From contig NZ_FNNQ01000011.1 of NCBI RefSeq assembly GCF_900106775.1, forward strand, positions 83,744-147,743: a stretch of 64,000 nucleotides of DNA, written 5' to 3'. This DNA comes from Marininema mesophilum. GTDB taxonomy: Bacteria > Bacillota > Bacilli > Thermoactinomycetales > DSM-45169. The first letter of the stretch is position 1; every line of letters begins with the position of its first letter. This document shows, one piece after another, positions 43,977 to 52,963 of this stretch. The notes under the pieces were generated by a model, which saw nothing but the letters and a program-made list of their open reading frames with translations, was not told the DNA's origin and did no database searches. The position numbers and the translations under genes are program-made.

Positions 43977-44969
43977 TTAATCCATCCGTAGAGCGATATT
44001 TCCGTATTGCTCTCCATCTTGTATACGCTTTAATGCACTTGCAGCTTCTTCAAGGGGATAGACTCGATCCACAATAGGATGAATTTGATGGTTCTCCATA
44101 AATTGAATCGTCTCTTTAAACTCCTCTGCACAGCCCAGGGTTGTACCGATTAATTCAAACTGTCCAAAGAAGAAGGGGCGGAGAGGGATTATCACTTCAG
44201 GACCGCTGGTTTCACCGAAATTGACTAACCTCCCTCCTGGTCGAAGTTGAGCTAAGGATTGGGGAAAGGTTGCAGGTCCCACGCTATCAATAATTAGGTG
44301 GGCTTTTTCACCATTCATCTGTTCATTCCAATCCCTACTACTATCAATAGCCTGGTCCGCGCCCATATCTAAAGCGCGCTGTCTTTTAACCTCATCCCGG
44401 GAAGTAACGGTAACCCTTGCGCCTGCAGCTTTTGCCATCAAGAGCATAAAGGTGGCTACCCCGCTACCAATTCCAACGATCAGTACATGTTCACCTGGTT
44501 GCAATCGTCCTCGGGTAAAGAGTGCACGGTACCCTGTAAGTGCCGCTATTGGAAGGACGCTCGCCTCCTCCCAACTAAGATAGGCTGGCTTAGGTTCTAT
44601 ATTTGCGGCTGGAACGACAATTTTCTCTGCAAACGTACCCGCTGTGGGGACTCCGAGGATATCAAAGGTATCTGGTGGTGCATCACTCTTATGAGGCCAA
44701 CCTAGGCTTGGATTGATAATAACTTCTTGTCCAACAGTTAATTGAGTAGTCCCTTCTCCTAATTTCTCGATAATCCCTGCACCATCGGATCCAAGAATCA
44801 ATGGTTCTTCGGGAGAATGATCCCTTTGCTGTACTCTTAAGTCGCGATGATTCAAGCCAGCAGATTTCAGGGTGATGCGTACTTCTCCCTTGCCAGGCTC
44901 GATTTCAGGCATTTCCTGCACTTTTAATCCATCAAGGCCCTTAGGGAAAACATGTGTAACAGCTTTCAT
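43977..44969 (-). CDS. MDR-superfamily NAD(P)H oxidoreductase (YogA-like)
   Basis: The 330-aa zinc-independent medium-chain dehydrogenase has the N-terminal 'PGKGEVRITLKSAGLNHRDL' GroES-like domain, 'PLILGSDGAGIIEKLGEGT', and the nucleotide-binding motif 'VLIVGIGSGVATFMLLMAKA' (GxGxxxA). Structural zinc cysteines are absent. It is close to B. subtilis YogA and quinone oxidoreductase-type proteins; the substrate is unknown. AAAGGAGG lies upstream. It stands alone, downstream of the RDD gene across a 20-bp hairpin. Confidence 0.87.
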   Translation of the reverse strand: MKAVTHVFPKGLDGLKVQEMPEIEPGKGEVRITLKSAGLNHRDLRVQQRDHSPEEPLILGSDGAGIIEKLGEGTTQLTVGQEVIINPSLGWPHKSDAPPDTFDILGVPTAGTFAEKIVVPAANIEPKPAYLSWEEASVLPIAALTGYRALFTRGRLQPGEHVLIVGIGSGVATFMLLMAKAAGARVTVTSRDEVKRQRALDMGADQAIDSSRDWNEQMNGEKAHLIIDSVGPATFPQSLAQLRPGGRLVNFGETSGPEVIIPLRPFFFGQFELIGTTLGCAEEFKETIQFMENHQIHPIVDRVYPLEEAASALKRIQDGEQYGNIALRMD

Positions 44970-45028
44970 ATAAAAAAGACCTCCTTTAAAACTATCTGCT
45001 TTATGTTAACCTTTCCCTCTTCTACGGT

Positions 45029-45080
45029 AATATTATCACGGCCAATCAAATTTTCGTTATTGATTGGCCGTGATAATATT
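45029..45080. terminator. 20-bp perfect hairpin after the RDD gene
   Basis: AATATTATCACGGCCAATCA pairs with 45061-45080 around a 12-nt loop. The stem overlaps the RDD stop codon. There is no T-run. Confidence 0.7.
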
Positions 45081-45843
45081 AGGAGCTCATTTGGTGGTGG
45101 TTATCATCTGCACTTAAATATAGATAAGCAGCTTCAAGAGCGGCTTCTTCTTGCCCCTTTTCAATGGGTGAATTAGGGAATAACTGTGTAACCATCTTCT
45201 CTGCTAACTGTTGCCGCCGTTCCTTTAATAATTCCTGCCGACGTGAAAGGAATCGGGCAATCCATGTCCAGTGTTCTACAGTAAGGGTAGTCATTGTTTT
45301 ACTTTGAATTAGCTTTTCTGTCTGTGAATGAAGAAGCGTAATGGATGGCTGAGTTGTTTTTTCGTCGTGAATGACCAGTGTCCCAGCCGCTAAATCTCCT
45401 AAGCGTTTTTCATGTTTTTGGAGCACTACAGTCGTGAGGCCAATTAAATAAAAGATAGGCATTGCATCCACGATTCGCAAAATATTGCGCAGGAGGATGG
45501 TAGCAAAACTAGGCACGGTACCCTGGTCAGTTACCACACGCAATCCTACAGCCATTTTACCGATAGTGCGACCTGAGAGGAAGGTTTCTGCTAACGTAAA
45601 GTAGCATAAGGGCATAAAAAGGATGACTACCAAAGACACCCCTCTTATGACGGATGTCCAAAAGGGAGTCCCCATCGATTCTGCTAGAAGCGAAAACAGT
45701 AAGAAAAATAGTGCGAAAAAAAGCATAAGAATCCCCAAAACTATCCAGTCGATCAAAAGAGAAACTCCTCGGGATCCAATTCCAGCTGTATGTAATTCTA
45801 GTGATACATATTCGGGTGTTGTCACACGCACACGATTTTTCAT
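45079..45843 (-). CDS. RDD family membrane protein
   Basis: The 254-aa protein has the RDD pattern: 'ELHTAGIGSRGVSLLIDWIV' with the R and D in the first membrane region, then 'FLSGRTIGKMAVGLRVVTD' and 'LGDLAAGTLVIHD'. Three or four membrane segments lie in the first 150 residues; the rest is a cytosolic Arg/Gln-rich helical tail. RDD proteins may be transporters or membrane chaperones. It diverges from the SpoIIM-like gene with 60 bp between starts, and this gene pair is common in bacteria together with MoxR and DUF58. Confidence 0.9.
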   Translation of the reverse strand: MKNRVRVTTPEYVSLELHTAGIGSRGVSLLIDWIVLGILMLFFALFFLLFSLLAESMGTPFWTSVIRGVSLVVILFMPLCYFTLAETFLSGRTIGKMAVGLRVVTDQGTVPSFATILLRNILRIVDAMPIFYLIGLTTVVLQKHEKRLGDLAAGTLVIHDEKTTQPSITLLHSQTEKLIQSKTMTTLTVEHWTWIARFLSRRQELLKERRQQLAEKMVTQLFPNSPIEKGQEEAALEAAYLYLSADDNHHQMSS

Positions 45844-45903
45844 GACAAACTCCTTTCAAGTAACCAACATGGTACAATAAATAACGGAGGTGAATTTCTC
45901 TAG

Positions 45904-46875
45904 ATGAGTGTACCTACGGCGCGACGAATTCAACAATTTGTGCAAAGAAATAGACCCCATTGGGAAGAAACAAAGAAATTGATTAACTCTGTTGATGGAA
46001 AAAAAGGTGAACGTTCTACTTTGGATCAATTGGGGCGTTCTTATCGGCAGACAGCCGCTCATCTGGCATATGCTCGTACATACTTTCCCGATCATCCAAT
46101 CGTCCAGGAACTAAACTCTTTGGTTCTTCAAGCCCATAAACGAATTTACGGTCATGTTTCTCAAAAAAATGCACGACAAGTCCTCCGCTTTTTCCTTAAC
46201 GATTTTCCGTCCCTTTTTCATGAACGAGCCCATTTTTTCTTATTCGCAATGGGAACTTTCCTTGTAGGAGCTATTTTCGCCTTTATCACGGTAATGATGG
46301 ATCCTTCCCAAGCAGATGCCGTCCTCCCACCAGGAATGGTGGATCAGATTCAACCTGGCCAAATTGGGCAAAATCAGTGGGATTCTGCTCTAGTATCAGG
46401 GGAACTGATGGTTAATAACATACGGGTTGCTTTTTTCTGTTTTGCTCTTGGTGCTTTGTTCGGAGTAGGAACCCTTTGGGCCCTATTTACCAATGGATTA
46501 CTCATTGGCGCTCTAGCAGCCTTGTATCATCGTATCGGAGAAAGCTATTCGTTTTGGGCTTTTATTTGGCCCCATGGGTTAATAGAATTAACGGCTATTT
46601 TCATTGCAGGGGCTGCTGGCCTCTCCCTAGCTCGATCTTGGCTGATTCCCGGAGACTATACACGAGTTACTTCATTTAAGCAGGAAGGGAAAGTAACGAT
46701 CCTAATGGTGATCGGAGTCATTCCTATGTTTGTGATCGCCGCATTGATCGAAGCCTTTATCACCCCTGCTCCCTGGCCGATTTGGAGTAAGTATCTAGTC
46801 GCCATCATTACATTAATCAGCCTATTCCTCTATTTTGGGAGCCCATTTTTCAAGGGAGTTATACGACGATCATAA
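45904..46875 (+). CDS. SpoIIM-like (DUF95) membrane protein
   Basis: The 323-aa protein has a cytosolic helical N-terminal third and about five or six membrane segments in the rest. 'YARTYFPDHPIVQELNSLVL' and 'RIYGHVSQKNARQVLRFFLN' are typical of the longer SpoIIM-like relatives found next to RDD, MoxR and DUF58 genes, rather than of the 215-aa engulfment protein SpoIIM itself. The GGAGGTGA RBS stands 13 bases before the ATG, which is unusually long. The role is unknown. Confidence 0.85.
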   Translation: MSVPTARRIQQFVQRNRPHWEETKKLINSVDGKKGERSTLDQLGRSYRQTAAHLAYARTYFPDHPIVQELNSLVLQAHKRIYGHVSQKNARQVLRFFLNDFPSLFHERAHFFLFAMGTFLVGAIFAFITVMMDPSQADAVLPPGMVDQIQPGQIGQNQWDSALVSGELMVNNIRVAFFCFALGALFGVGTLWALFTNGLLIGALAALYHRIGESYSFWAFIWPHGLIELTAIFIAGAAGLSLARSWLIPGDYTRVTSFKQEGKVTILMVIGVIPMFVIAALIEAFITPAPWPIWSKYLVAIITLISLFLYFGSPFFKGVIRRS

Positions 46876-46930
46876 GATCCCTTACATAGTGTATCTTACC
46901 ATGTTGAAAGCCATGAATCCCGACATAAAA

Positions 46931-46972
46931 TATAAATGCCCGTCTTCTTTATAAAGAAGACGGGCATTTATA
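46931..46972 (-). terminator. intrinsic terminator of the aminotransferase gene
   Basis: TATAAATGCCCGTCTTCTTT pairs with the inverted copy ending at 46972. It sits 5 bp beyond the aminotransferase stop and may also serve the convergent SpoIIM-like gene. Confidence 0.8.
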
Positions 46973-46976
46973 TTAC

Positions 46977-48155
46977 TTATTTACTTTTTATAAACCGACT
47001 GATGCGGTCACAAGCCTCTTGTAGCTGTTCCAGTGAAGTGGCATAAGAAAGGCGTACATGATTAGCAGAGCCAAAAGCAGAACCAGGAACCGTCGCTACT
47101 TTTTCTTCCTCCAGTAGACCCTTAACCCATGCATCAGCAGAGTCGAATCCTCCCTGCTTCGCGGCTTCTTTTACATTGGCAAAGACATAAAAGGCACCTT
47201 TTGGTGTATCACAGGATACCCCTTCCATCTTCTGTAAGCGGCCAACTAGATAATCCCGTCGTTCCTTAAAAGCGGCCAGCATTTGCTTAACAGGTTCTTG
47301 GGTGCCATCTAGCGCTTCCAAGGCTGCGTACTGAGCTATCGATGTTGGGTTGGAAGTACTATGGCTAGATAGGCTTGTCATTCCTTTGATGATACGAGCA
47401 TCCCCTGCCGCATAACCGATCCGCCAGCCAGTCATCGCATAGGTTTTGGATACCCCATTGATAATTACCGTGTTTGACTTTAATTCAGGGCTGATGGCAG
47501 CAATACTGATATGTTTATCGTCTCCATAAATTAAGTGCTCATAAATTTCATCGGAGACAATGACAAGATCATGGTCAAGGCAGATTGCCCCAAGCGCCTC
47601 AAGTTCTTCCCGGTCATACATCGCACCTGTAGGATTAGACGGGCTGTTGAGCAAAAACGCACCCGTTCTCTCCGTGATAGCCTCCTTCAACTGTTCGGGG
47701 GTTATTTTAAAACCATTCTCTTCTTTTCCCTCGATAATGACAGGTACACCACCAGCAAGCTTTACCTGTTCAATATAGCTAACCCAATAGGGAGCTGGAA
47801 TAATCACTTCGTCACCCTCATCAAGAATGACCTGAAATAGGTTATAGAGAGCATGCTTGGCCCCAACCGTAACAGTAATCTCATTCCCACTGTAAGAAAG
47901 GCCATTATCCCGTTCCAGCTTTTTGACTATTGCTTCCTTCAATTCTGTGATACCACCGGCTGGTGTATACTTGGTATGACCTTCACGCATCGATTGGATT
48001 GCAGCATCCAAGATGTGAGCTGGTGTGTTAAAATCAGGCTCCCCCGCCCCAAGGACGATAACATCATGCCCTTGTTTTTTTAATTCGTTTGCAGTCGATG
48101 TGATTTCGATAGTTTTGGATGGCGTTAAACTTTGTACCCTTTGGGACAATTTCAT
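46977..48155 (-). CDS. aspB: PLP-dependent aspartate-type aminotransferase (AspB/AspC)
   Basis: The 392-aa fold-type I aminotransferase transfers the amino group between aspartate (or other amino acids) and 2-oxoglutarate. Visible signatures are 'LGAGEPDFNTPAHI' at the start, 'NSPSNPTGAMY' (cofactor-contacting Asn), 'VSDEIYEHLIY' with the Asp that pairs with the pyridine nitrogen, and 'NGVSKTYAMTGWRIGYAAG' with the Schiff-base lysine. The sequence resembles the Bacillus AspB/thermophilic AspAT subgroup Ib. GGGGAG is 12 bases upstream. A short frame lies 33 bp upstream on the same strand. Confidence 0.93.
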   Translation of the reverse strand: MKLSQRVQSLTPSKTIEITSTANELKKQGHDVIVLGAGEPDFNTPAHILDAAIQSMREGHTKYTPAGGITELKEAIVKKLERDNGLSYSGNEITVTVGAKHALYNLFQVILDEGDEVIIPAPYWVSYIEQVKLAGGVPVIIEGKEENGFKITPEQLKEAITERTGAFLLNSPSNPTGAMYDREELEALGAICLDHDLVIVSDEIYEHLIYGDDKHISIAAISPELKSNTVIINGVSKTYAMTGWRIGYAAGDARIIKGMTSLSSHSTSNPTSIAQYAALEALDGTQEPVKQMLAAFKERRDYLVGRLQKMEGVSCDTPKGAFYVFANVKEAAKQGGFDSADAWVKGLLEEEKVATVPGSAFGSANHVRLSYATSLEQLQEACDRISRFIKSK

Positions 48156-48188
48156 GGATTTGTGTTACTCCCCTCAAAACTTCGTTGA

Positions 48189-48365
48189 TTACGGCCATTT
48201 TACCATAAGACCGCGGACTTTCAACCTCTGCTCATCGTTGGCCATGGCCTCATACCGCTCGATCAGCCTAGCGAGGATTGCCATAGATCGGCTTTGTGCG
48301 GCCATGAATGCCGCATCCTCATATTTGACTCGAAACTCAGCTGGTTTTAAGATCGGTCCGACCGA
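48189..48365 (-). pseudogene. small coding-like frame upstream of aspB, start unclear
   Basis: The minus strand is open for 58 codons and reads like a real amphipathic helical protein: 'LKPAEFRVKYEDAAFMAAQS', then 'MAILARLIERYEAMANDEQR' and 'LKVRGLMVKWP'. Its GC content is higher than the intergenic DNA around it. The first ATG (48305) gives only 38 aa, with a weak GAGG upstream, and the conserved-looking part extends 20 residues before it to a stop. So it may be a 5'-broken gene or a short gene with an unusual start. The family is not recognised. Confidence 0.4.
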
Positions 48366-48401
48366 TCATTATCGCATGTATTCCTCACAACAGGTTTATT
48401 G

Positions 48402-48426
48402 GGGCCTTATCAAGGCCTTCTTTTTT
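48402..48426 (+). terminator. short intrinsic terminator without an assigned gene
   Basis: GGCCTT pairs with AAGGCC across ATC, followed by TTCTTTTTT. No plus-strand gene ends upstream of it. Confidence 0.55.
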
Positions 48427-48694
48427 GCCTTAAAAGGATATATATACCTTTGATGGTATATAATGAGTAAAATTACTAGTATACCAATAATTACAGATTG
48501 AAAATTATTCCGTAATCCATTAAATTTATTTTAGATAGAGAAAAAACCGATGAAAACATAGAATTGGGACTCTATGATCCTAAGAGATGACGAAATGTAT
48601 TTCCCCTTGACACCAGGTTCCCATATTTAATAATTTCGAAAAACAGGTAGCATGACTTTCATGGGTAAGACCTTCTTTCCAGAGGCTTGCCGTC

Positions 48695-48755
48695 AACCCC
48701 CCCTTTTCTGAATAGGGGGTTCTTTTAAATACGTATACTAATGGAAGAACCCCCT
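48695..48755 (+). promoter_or_regulatory. alternative hairpins in a leader, possible attenuator
   Basis: Block A (AACCCCCCC, 48695-48703) can pair with block B (AGGGGGTTCTT, 48714-48724), giving a terminator-like stem with TTCTTTT. Block B can instead pair perfectly over 11 bp with block C (AAGAACCCCCT, 48745-48755). The CynX-like gene starts 122 bp downstream. Confidence 0.45.
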
Positions 48756-48877
48756 AACTAGAGTGCTCCCAAAGAAATTGCCTCTGTTCATTTTTGACTA
48801 AACTAGGGCTCTCCATCCTCATTGAAAATAAGTTTCTCGGCGCTCTAAATCCTTCTAATCTGAGAGGAAGATATAAG

Positions 48878-50044
48878 TTGAAAAATAGAAAAAGAACTTA
48901 TATATATATCTTAGCAATATTTCTTGCTGCTATTAATTTGCGTATGGGGATTACTTCGATCTCACCTTTATTAGAGACCATCCGTAAAGACTTAAATATG
49001 AGTAACTTTACGGTTAGCTTTTTGACATCGATTCCTGTTTTATGTATGGGAGTGTTTGCATTACTTACAGGTAAAGTATACAAGCGGTGGGGAACGGAAA
49101 AAGCAATCGTAGTTTGTCTTCTATTAATTGGAGCTGCAACATTTATGAGATCATTTACTTCTTCAGTTCTCCCATTACTTATTACCGCTCTTTTAATTGG
49201 GATTGGTATTGGACTTATAGGTCCGTTGCTATCTGGATTTATTAAGGAGCGCTTTCCTACTAAGATTGGTTTGATGATTGGAATCAATACATTTGGTATG
49301 GTAGCAGGCGTTGCCTTAAGTTCGGGAATAACTGTCCCTTTACAGCATGAATTTAAAGGGTCTTGGAATATGGCTCTTGCATTTTGGGGTATATTTGCTA
49401 TTGTTGCCCTTTTCTTCTGGTTTTCTATTATGAAAGAAGATAAGGGAACAAGAACACACGATAGGCAAAACAATCGATTGCCATTAAAAAATAAGAAAGC
49501 AAGGTTGTTTACCCTCTTTTTTGGATTACAAGCCGGTATTTTTTATTTTGTTACTACGTGGTTTGCTCCAGCGATTCAAAGTACAGGGGCAAGTAGTCAG
49601 CAAGCTGGAGCTCTTATTACGCTTTTTACACTTGTTCAAATGGTATTTACCTTTGTAATTCCTACTTTAGCGGATTATTATAAAAATAGAGCTTTTTGGT
49701 TTCTGGGGAGTTTATGTTTCGTATTAGTAGGGTTGTTATTCATGGTAAATCCATTGACTACACCTTGGTTATCTTCCATTTTATTAGGGATTGGTCTTGG
49801 GGGATTATTTCCACTAGCACTTATGTTACCGTTGAATGCAGTAAAAACATCAGCAGACGCGGGCGCATGGTCTGCTATGATGCAGTCAGGGGGGTATATA
49901 ATAGGTGGAATCATCCCTATTTTAGCAGGTGTTATACGTGATTTTTTTCACGGACATCAACAGGGTTTTATCATAATGGCACTTCTATGTGTGATTTTGA
50001 TGATTTTTATTTTACGGCCTTCCTTCTTGAAACAAGACGACTAG
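48878..50044 (+). CDS. MFS transporter, CynX/NimT-like
   Basis: The 388-aa protein has 12 membrane segments and the CynX pattern: 'LAAINLRMGITSISPLLETI' in the first helix, the short motif A 'LLTGKVYKRWGTEKAIVVC', and 'GLGGLFPLALMLPL' in the second half. Relatives include cyanate and nitroimidazole-type transporters, but the substrate differs widely. I place the start at TTG 48878, seven bases after GAGGAAG; longer readings run into the upstream leader without an RBS. The gene is AT-rich compared with its flanks, so it may be acquired. Confidence 0.85.
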   Translation: MKNRKRTYIYILAIFLAAINLRMGITSISPLLETIRKDLNMSNFTVSFLTSIPVLCMGVFALLTGKVYKRWGTEKAIVVCLLLIGAATFMRSFTSSVLPLLITALLIGIGIGLIGPLLSGFIKERFPTKIGLMIGINTFGMVAGVALSSGITVPLQHEFKGSWNMALAFWGIFAIVALFFWFSIMKEDKGTRTHDRQNNRLPLKNKKARLFTLFFGLQAGIFYFVTTWFAPAIQSTGASSQQAGALITLFTLVQMVFTFVIPTLADYYKNRAFWFLGSLCFVLVGLLFMVNPLTTPWLSSILLGIGLGGLFPLALMLPLNAVKTSADAGAWSAMMQSGGYIIGGIIPILAGVIRDFFHGHQQGFIIMALLCVILMIFILRPSFLKQDD

Positions 50045-50216
50045 TCACTTTTTAAAACATCGTCCTTCTATTTCTTTCTTTGTTCCTCATTGATTCAGAG
50101 ACCGCCTTTTCCCTTTATTGGGCAAGGCTCTGAAATCGGCCGATGCTCCTTCTACCCCAAATTGCCGTTTTTTTATGTTTGTTTCGCAAATCCGAGCGAT
50201 AAAGAGTGCTGCTAGA

Positions 50217-50333
50217 TTGGCCAACTTGCTTTTCAACCTCTAAAGGTGGCGATGCAGACCTGGTAAAGCGACCATATGGTCGCTTTACTTACTTCACGGA
50301 ATTACAAAAACAAACTAAGTTGGCCAACGTTTT
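50217..50333 (+). ncRNA. candidate structured RNA
   Basis: TTGGCCAACTT (50217-50227) pairs with AAGTTGGCCAA (50317-50327), and CGTTTTTTC follows, like an intrinsic terminator. Inside the 89-nt loop lies a 26-bp perfect palindrome (50263-50288, GTAAAGCGACCAT/ATGGTCGCTTTAC). The layout suggests a compact RNA of about 115 nt. No RNA family is recognised. Confidence 0.35.
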
Positions 50334-50496
50334 TTCGTTTGAATTCACAAATAAAGCCCTTCTTTCCGCCTTTCTAAGCCGTTTTAGAAACAGAAGTAAG
50401 GGGATTGGATGGGGCTTTTTAAGTCATAAAGGTCGTGCTCGCTATTCTTCCATATGGCTTAATCCCATAGAGATTCATACGAGATTGCTGTGGACA

Positions 50497-50551
50497 GAGA
50501 CGGTCACAGCGTTGGAAGACAAGTTGCCTCCAAATCCTCTGTGACCGTCTC
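50497..50551. repeat. 13-bp inverted repeat
   Basis: GAGACGGTCACAG pairs with CTGTGACCGTCTC (50539-50551) around a 29-nt loop. It lies 57 bp beyond the FtsH-like stop codon and lacks a T-run. Confidence 0.6.
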
Positions 50552-50607
50552 AAGAACCAATCTGCCTGCACAAGGTTGGTATATCTTTGTTTTAATTTGC
50601 CCTTCCA

Positions 50608-52113
50608 TCAACTACCGATGGATACAGGCTCCTTTGTATATCGCTTCAATAATATCCGGAATTGCTCCCCTGATAATAACTCCTCCTTGAGCAATACCTC
50701 GAGGGCTTGTTCAAAGACCGTGGAATAACGGTTTAGTAATTGGACAGTCATTCCATGGAGCTGTTTTAGAATTTCCGCAGACTCTTGATGCAAAATTTCT
50801 TTCCCTACTAAATTCATATCAATAATGCCAAGATCCGATAAGCCTGATTCGATCAAAGTCTTGGTATAGTGATTCGCCTGTTCATAATCGTTTTGTGCTC
50901 CTGTGGAACGATTTCCATAGATCTGCTCCTCTGCAGCAGCACCTGCTAAGCAGATCATAATTTGGTCTTCAATCTGTTTTCGAGTATATAGATATTGATC
51001 TTGACCTGGATGGTGACGGACATAACCAAGGGCTTGCCCGCGGGGAGCGAGGGATACTTGTGAAACGGACTCCGGCCGTACCCATTCAGAAGCAATCGCA
51101 TGGCCAAGTTCATGGATAGCGACTCGCTCACGTTCTTCCTGTGTTGCCTCTCGGTCAGTTTTTTCCCCCATCATCACCTTGTCGATCGCTTGGGATAGGT
51201 GTTCTTGGCGAATGACATCACTTTTGTCGCGCATGGCATAAATGGCTGCTTCATTTGTCAGACTCTCCAACTGGGCACCAGAGAAGCCAAAGGTTTCCGT
51301 TGCGAGCTGCTCAATCTCTACACCTTCTGCTAAAGGTTTATTTTTTGTATGCAGATGGAGAATCATACTACGGGCTTTTTTATCCGGAAGGTCCACAGAA
51401 ATGTGGCGATCAAACCGTCCTGGCCGTAAAAGAGCAAAATCTAACATATCTTTACGGTTTGTAGCCGCTATGACTAACACCTGAATATCTTGATCCGTGG
51501 TGATGCCATCCATTTCCGTTAAGAGCTGGTTAAGAGTCTGATCATACTCTCTGTGTTGAGAGCCTTCCCGTCGCCCGCCGATTACATCAATCTCATCAAT
51601 AAAGATGATGGCACTGTTCTTCTTGCTTCTCTTAGCTCCGGTACGAGCTTCCTGAAATAGTTCACGAATTCGTTGAGCACCAACACCTACGTACATTTCT
51701 ACAAACTCACTTCCTGACGTAGTAACAAAAACGGAGTCGGTATAGTGAGCAGCTGCTTTGGCCATTAAGGTTTTGCCTGTACCAGGAGGGCCTGATAGTA
51801 AAATCCCCTTGATGGGACGAATTCCATAATCATGGAGTTTTGTACGATGGATTAGAAAATCTAATGCTTCCTTCAATTCCTCCTTTGAGCGCTGCTGACC
51901 CCCAATATTTTCAAAGGAGAGGTTAGGAACAGAATCTTTTCTCCGAGTTCGCTTCTTTTGCCCAAAGCCAGGGCTTCCTGAACGTGATCGAAATAACCAC
52001 CAGCCCATAATGGCAATACCGACTGCTACAAACAAGGGAAATGGGCTGACTCCAAGGTAGATCAGGAACAACAAAAGAGCAGGTGCAGCACCAATAGCAA
52101 TCGCTTTACCCAT
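50608..52113 (-). CDS. FtsH-like membrane AAA+ zinc protease
   Basis: The 501-aa protein has two N-terminal membrane segments (about residues 4-42), an AAA domain with Walker A 'LLSGPPGTGKTLMAKAAAHY', Walker B 'AIIFIDEIDVIG', the second region of homology 'LVIAATNRKDMLDFALLRPG', and an M41 protease domain with 'AIHELGHAIA' as the zinc motif. It is 100-150 residues shorter than true FtsH and has almost no extracytoplasmic loop, so it is a paralogue. It overlaps the upstream membrane protein gene by 8 bp, suggesting that the two act together. Confidence 0.88.
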   Translation of the reverse strand: MGKAIAIGAAPALLLFLIYLGVSPFPLFVAVGIAIMGWWLFRSRSGSPGFGQKKRTRRKDSVPNLSFENIGGQQRSKEELKEALDFLIHRTKLHDYGIRPIKGILLSGPPGTGKTLMAKAAAHYTDSVFVTTSGSEFVEMYVGVGAQRIRELFQEARTGAKRSKKNSAIIFIDEIDVIGGRREGSQHREYDQTLNQLLTEMDGITTDQDIQVLVIAATNRKDMLDFALLRPGRFDRHISVDLPDKKARSMILHLHTKNKPLAEGVEIEQLATETFGFSGAQLESLTNEAAIYAMRDKSDVIRQEHLSQAIDKVMMGEKTDREATQEERERVAIHELGHAIASEWVRPESVSQVSLAPRGQALGYVRHHPGQDQYLYTRKQIEDQIMICLAGAAAEEQIYGNRSTGAQNDYEQANHYTKTLIESGLSDLGIIDMNLVGKEILHQESAEILKQLHGMTVQLLNRYSTVFEQALEVLLKEELLSGEQFRILLKRYTKEPVSIGS

Positions 52114-52636
52114 TATCTTTCACCCCGCTTTCCTGTTTATTCAAAGGAAGGACTCGATAGAGACGCTGATTATCTTTTTTTAATTCGATATAAACATGGC
52201 TTTTATCCATAAAGACCTTCGCATTAATCTGGCTAGCCTTGGCTTCTTTAGAAACGGTTTGTGGAATTTTTGTATAGCGTTTAAGAGCGATCCCTTCTTG
52301 GATACCAAAATTTATTCGGTTCCAAGACTCCAATAGTTCACCCTCCGATTGATGCTTGATCAATATGGAGAGCTCTCTGCCTCTTGTGAACTTGCTTAAC
52401 TTCTTTCTTAAAGGGATATAATCTTTACTCAACGAGAAATCACGACTGGGTATTAGACGAACTGTAATCTCATTGGGTGAAGCGTCGAGCATATATTTTT
52501 GGATATGGGAAGTCTTCGCAAGTGTCTCCTCCATGGGGTTTTCAATTTGTAACTTCTGATAAACAAAAAATCCCCCAAACAAAAGCAAGAGGCTGACAAC
52601 CAGACTCGCGGCAATCATTGGCCAGCGGTTCTGCAT
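52106..52636 (-). CDS. hypothetical membrane-anchored partner of the FtsH-like protease
   Basis: The 176-aa protein is not recognised. It has a single N-terminal membrane segment (about residues 7-27) and a mixed alpha/beta remainder ending 'VLPLNKQESGVKDNG'. The ATG at 52636 follows AAAGGAGG; an in-frame TTG- or ATG-like start 14 codons upstream would lose that RBS. The gene overlaps the protease gene by 8 bp. Because the protease lacks the usual extracytoplasmic domain, this protein might supply a substrate adaptor or regulatory ectodomain; that is speculation. Confidence 0.75.
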   Translation of the reverse strand: MQNRWPMIAASLVVSLLLLFGGFFVYQKLQIENPMEETLAKTSHIQKYMLDASPNEITVRLIPSRDFSLSKDYIPLRKKLSKFTRGRELSILIKHQSEGELLESWNRINFGIQEGIALKRYTKIPQTVSKEAKASQINAKVFMDKSHVYIELKKDNQRLYRVLPLNKQESGVKDNG

Positions 52637-52963
52637 TTTGCCACGCCTCCTTTCTATGAACAATGTGTCGAAAATCATATATCAATAAGTATATCACAAA
52701 ATATATATCCATCGTGTTAAGGATTATCTTTCCTTATTTTCGCGCTCTCAGATGGTAATTCCTGTTTTTGAACAAATAAATTGAACAAATATTTCGATTG
52801 ATTAAGACCCTTTTCTACCCAGTGTACGAAGGGGATGGTTCCATTATCACCCGATCACAGCAAGACCCCCGCGACAACGGGTCGGAGGGTCTACAGAGAA
52901 AATGTGGTTCGGTTAACGATGGATGCTGAGGTGATAATAAGCTTACGCAAGGAGGTGAGCCAC

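Larger units (their letters stand above)
48366..48877. other. intergenic region before the CynX-like gene
   Basis: It contains a short terminator (48402-48426) and a set of three complementary blocks (48695-48755) that can form two alternative hairpins. Promoter-like AT-rich sequence occurs near 48430-48540. Confidence 0.5.
50045..50607. other. structured intergenic region
   Basis: The 560 bp between the convergent CynX-like and FtsH-like genes have no supported coding sequence but carry a 26-bp perfect palindrome, an 11-bp outer stem followed by T6, and a separate 13-bp hairpin. See the entries at 50217 and 50497. Confidence 0.55.

Noticed and set aside
50206..50544. 112-aa plus-strand ORF
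   Set aside because: It spans the palindrome and hairpins of the structured region, has no RBS and a composition typical of non-coding DNA.
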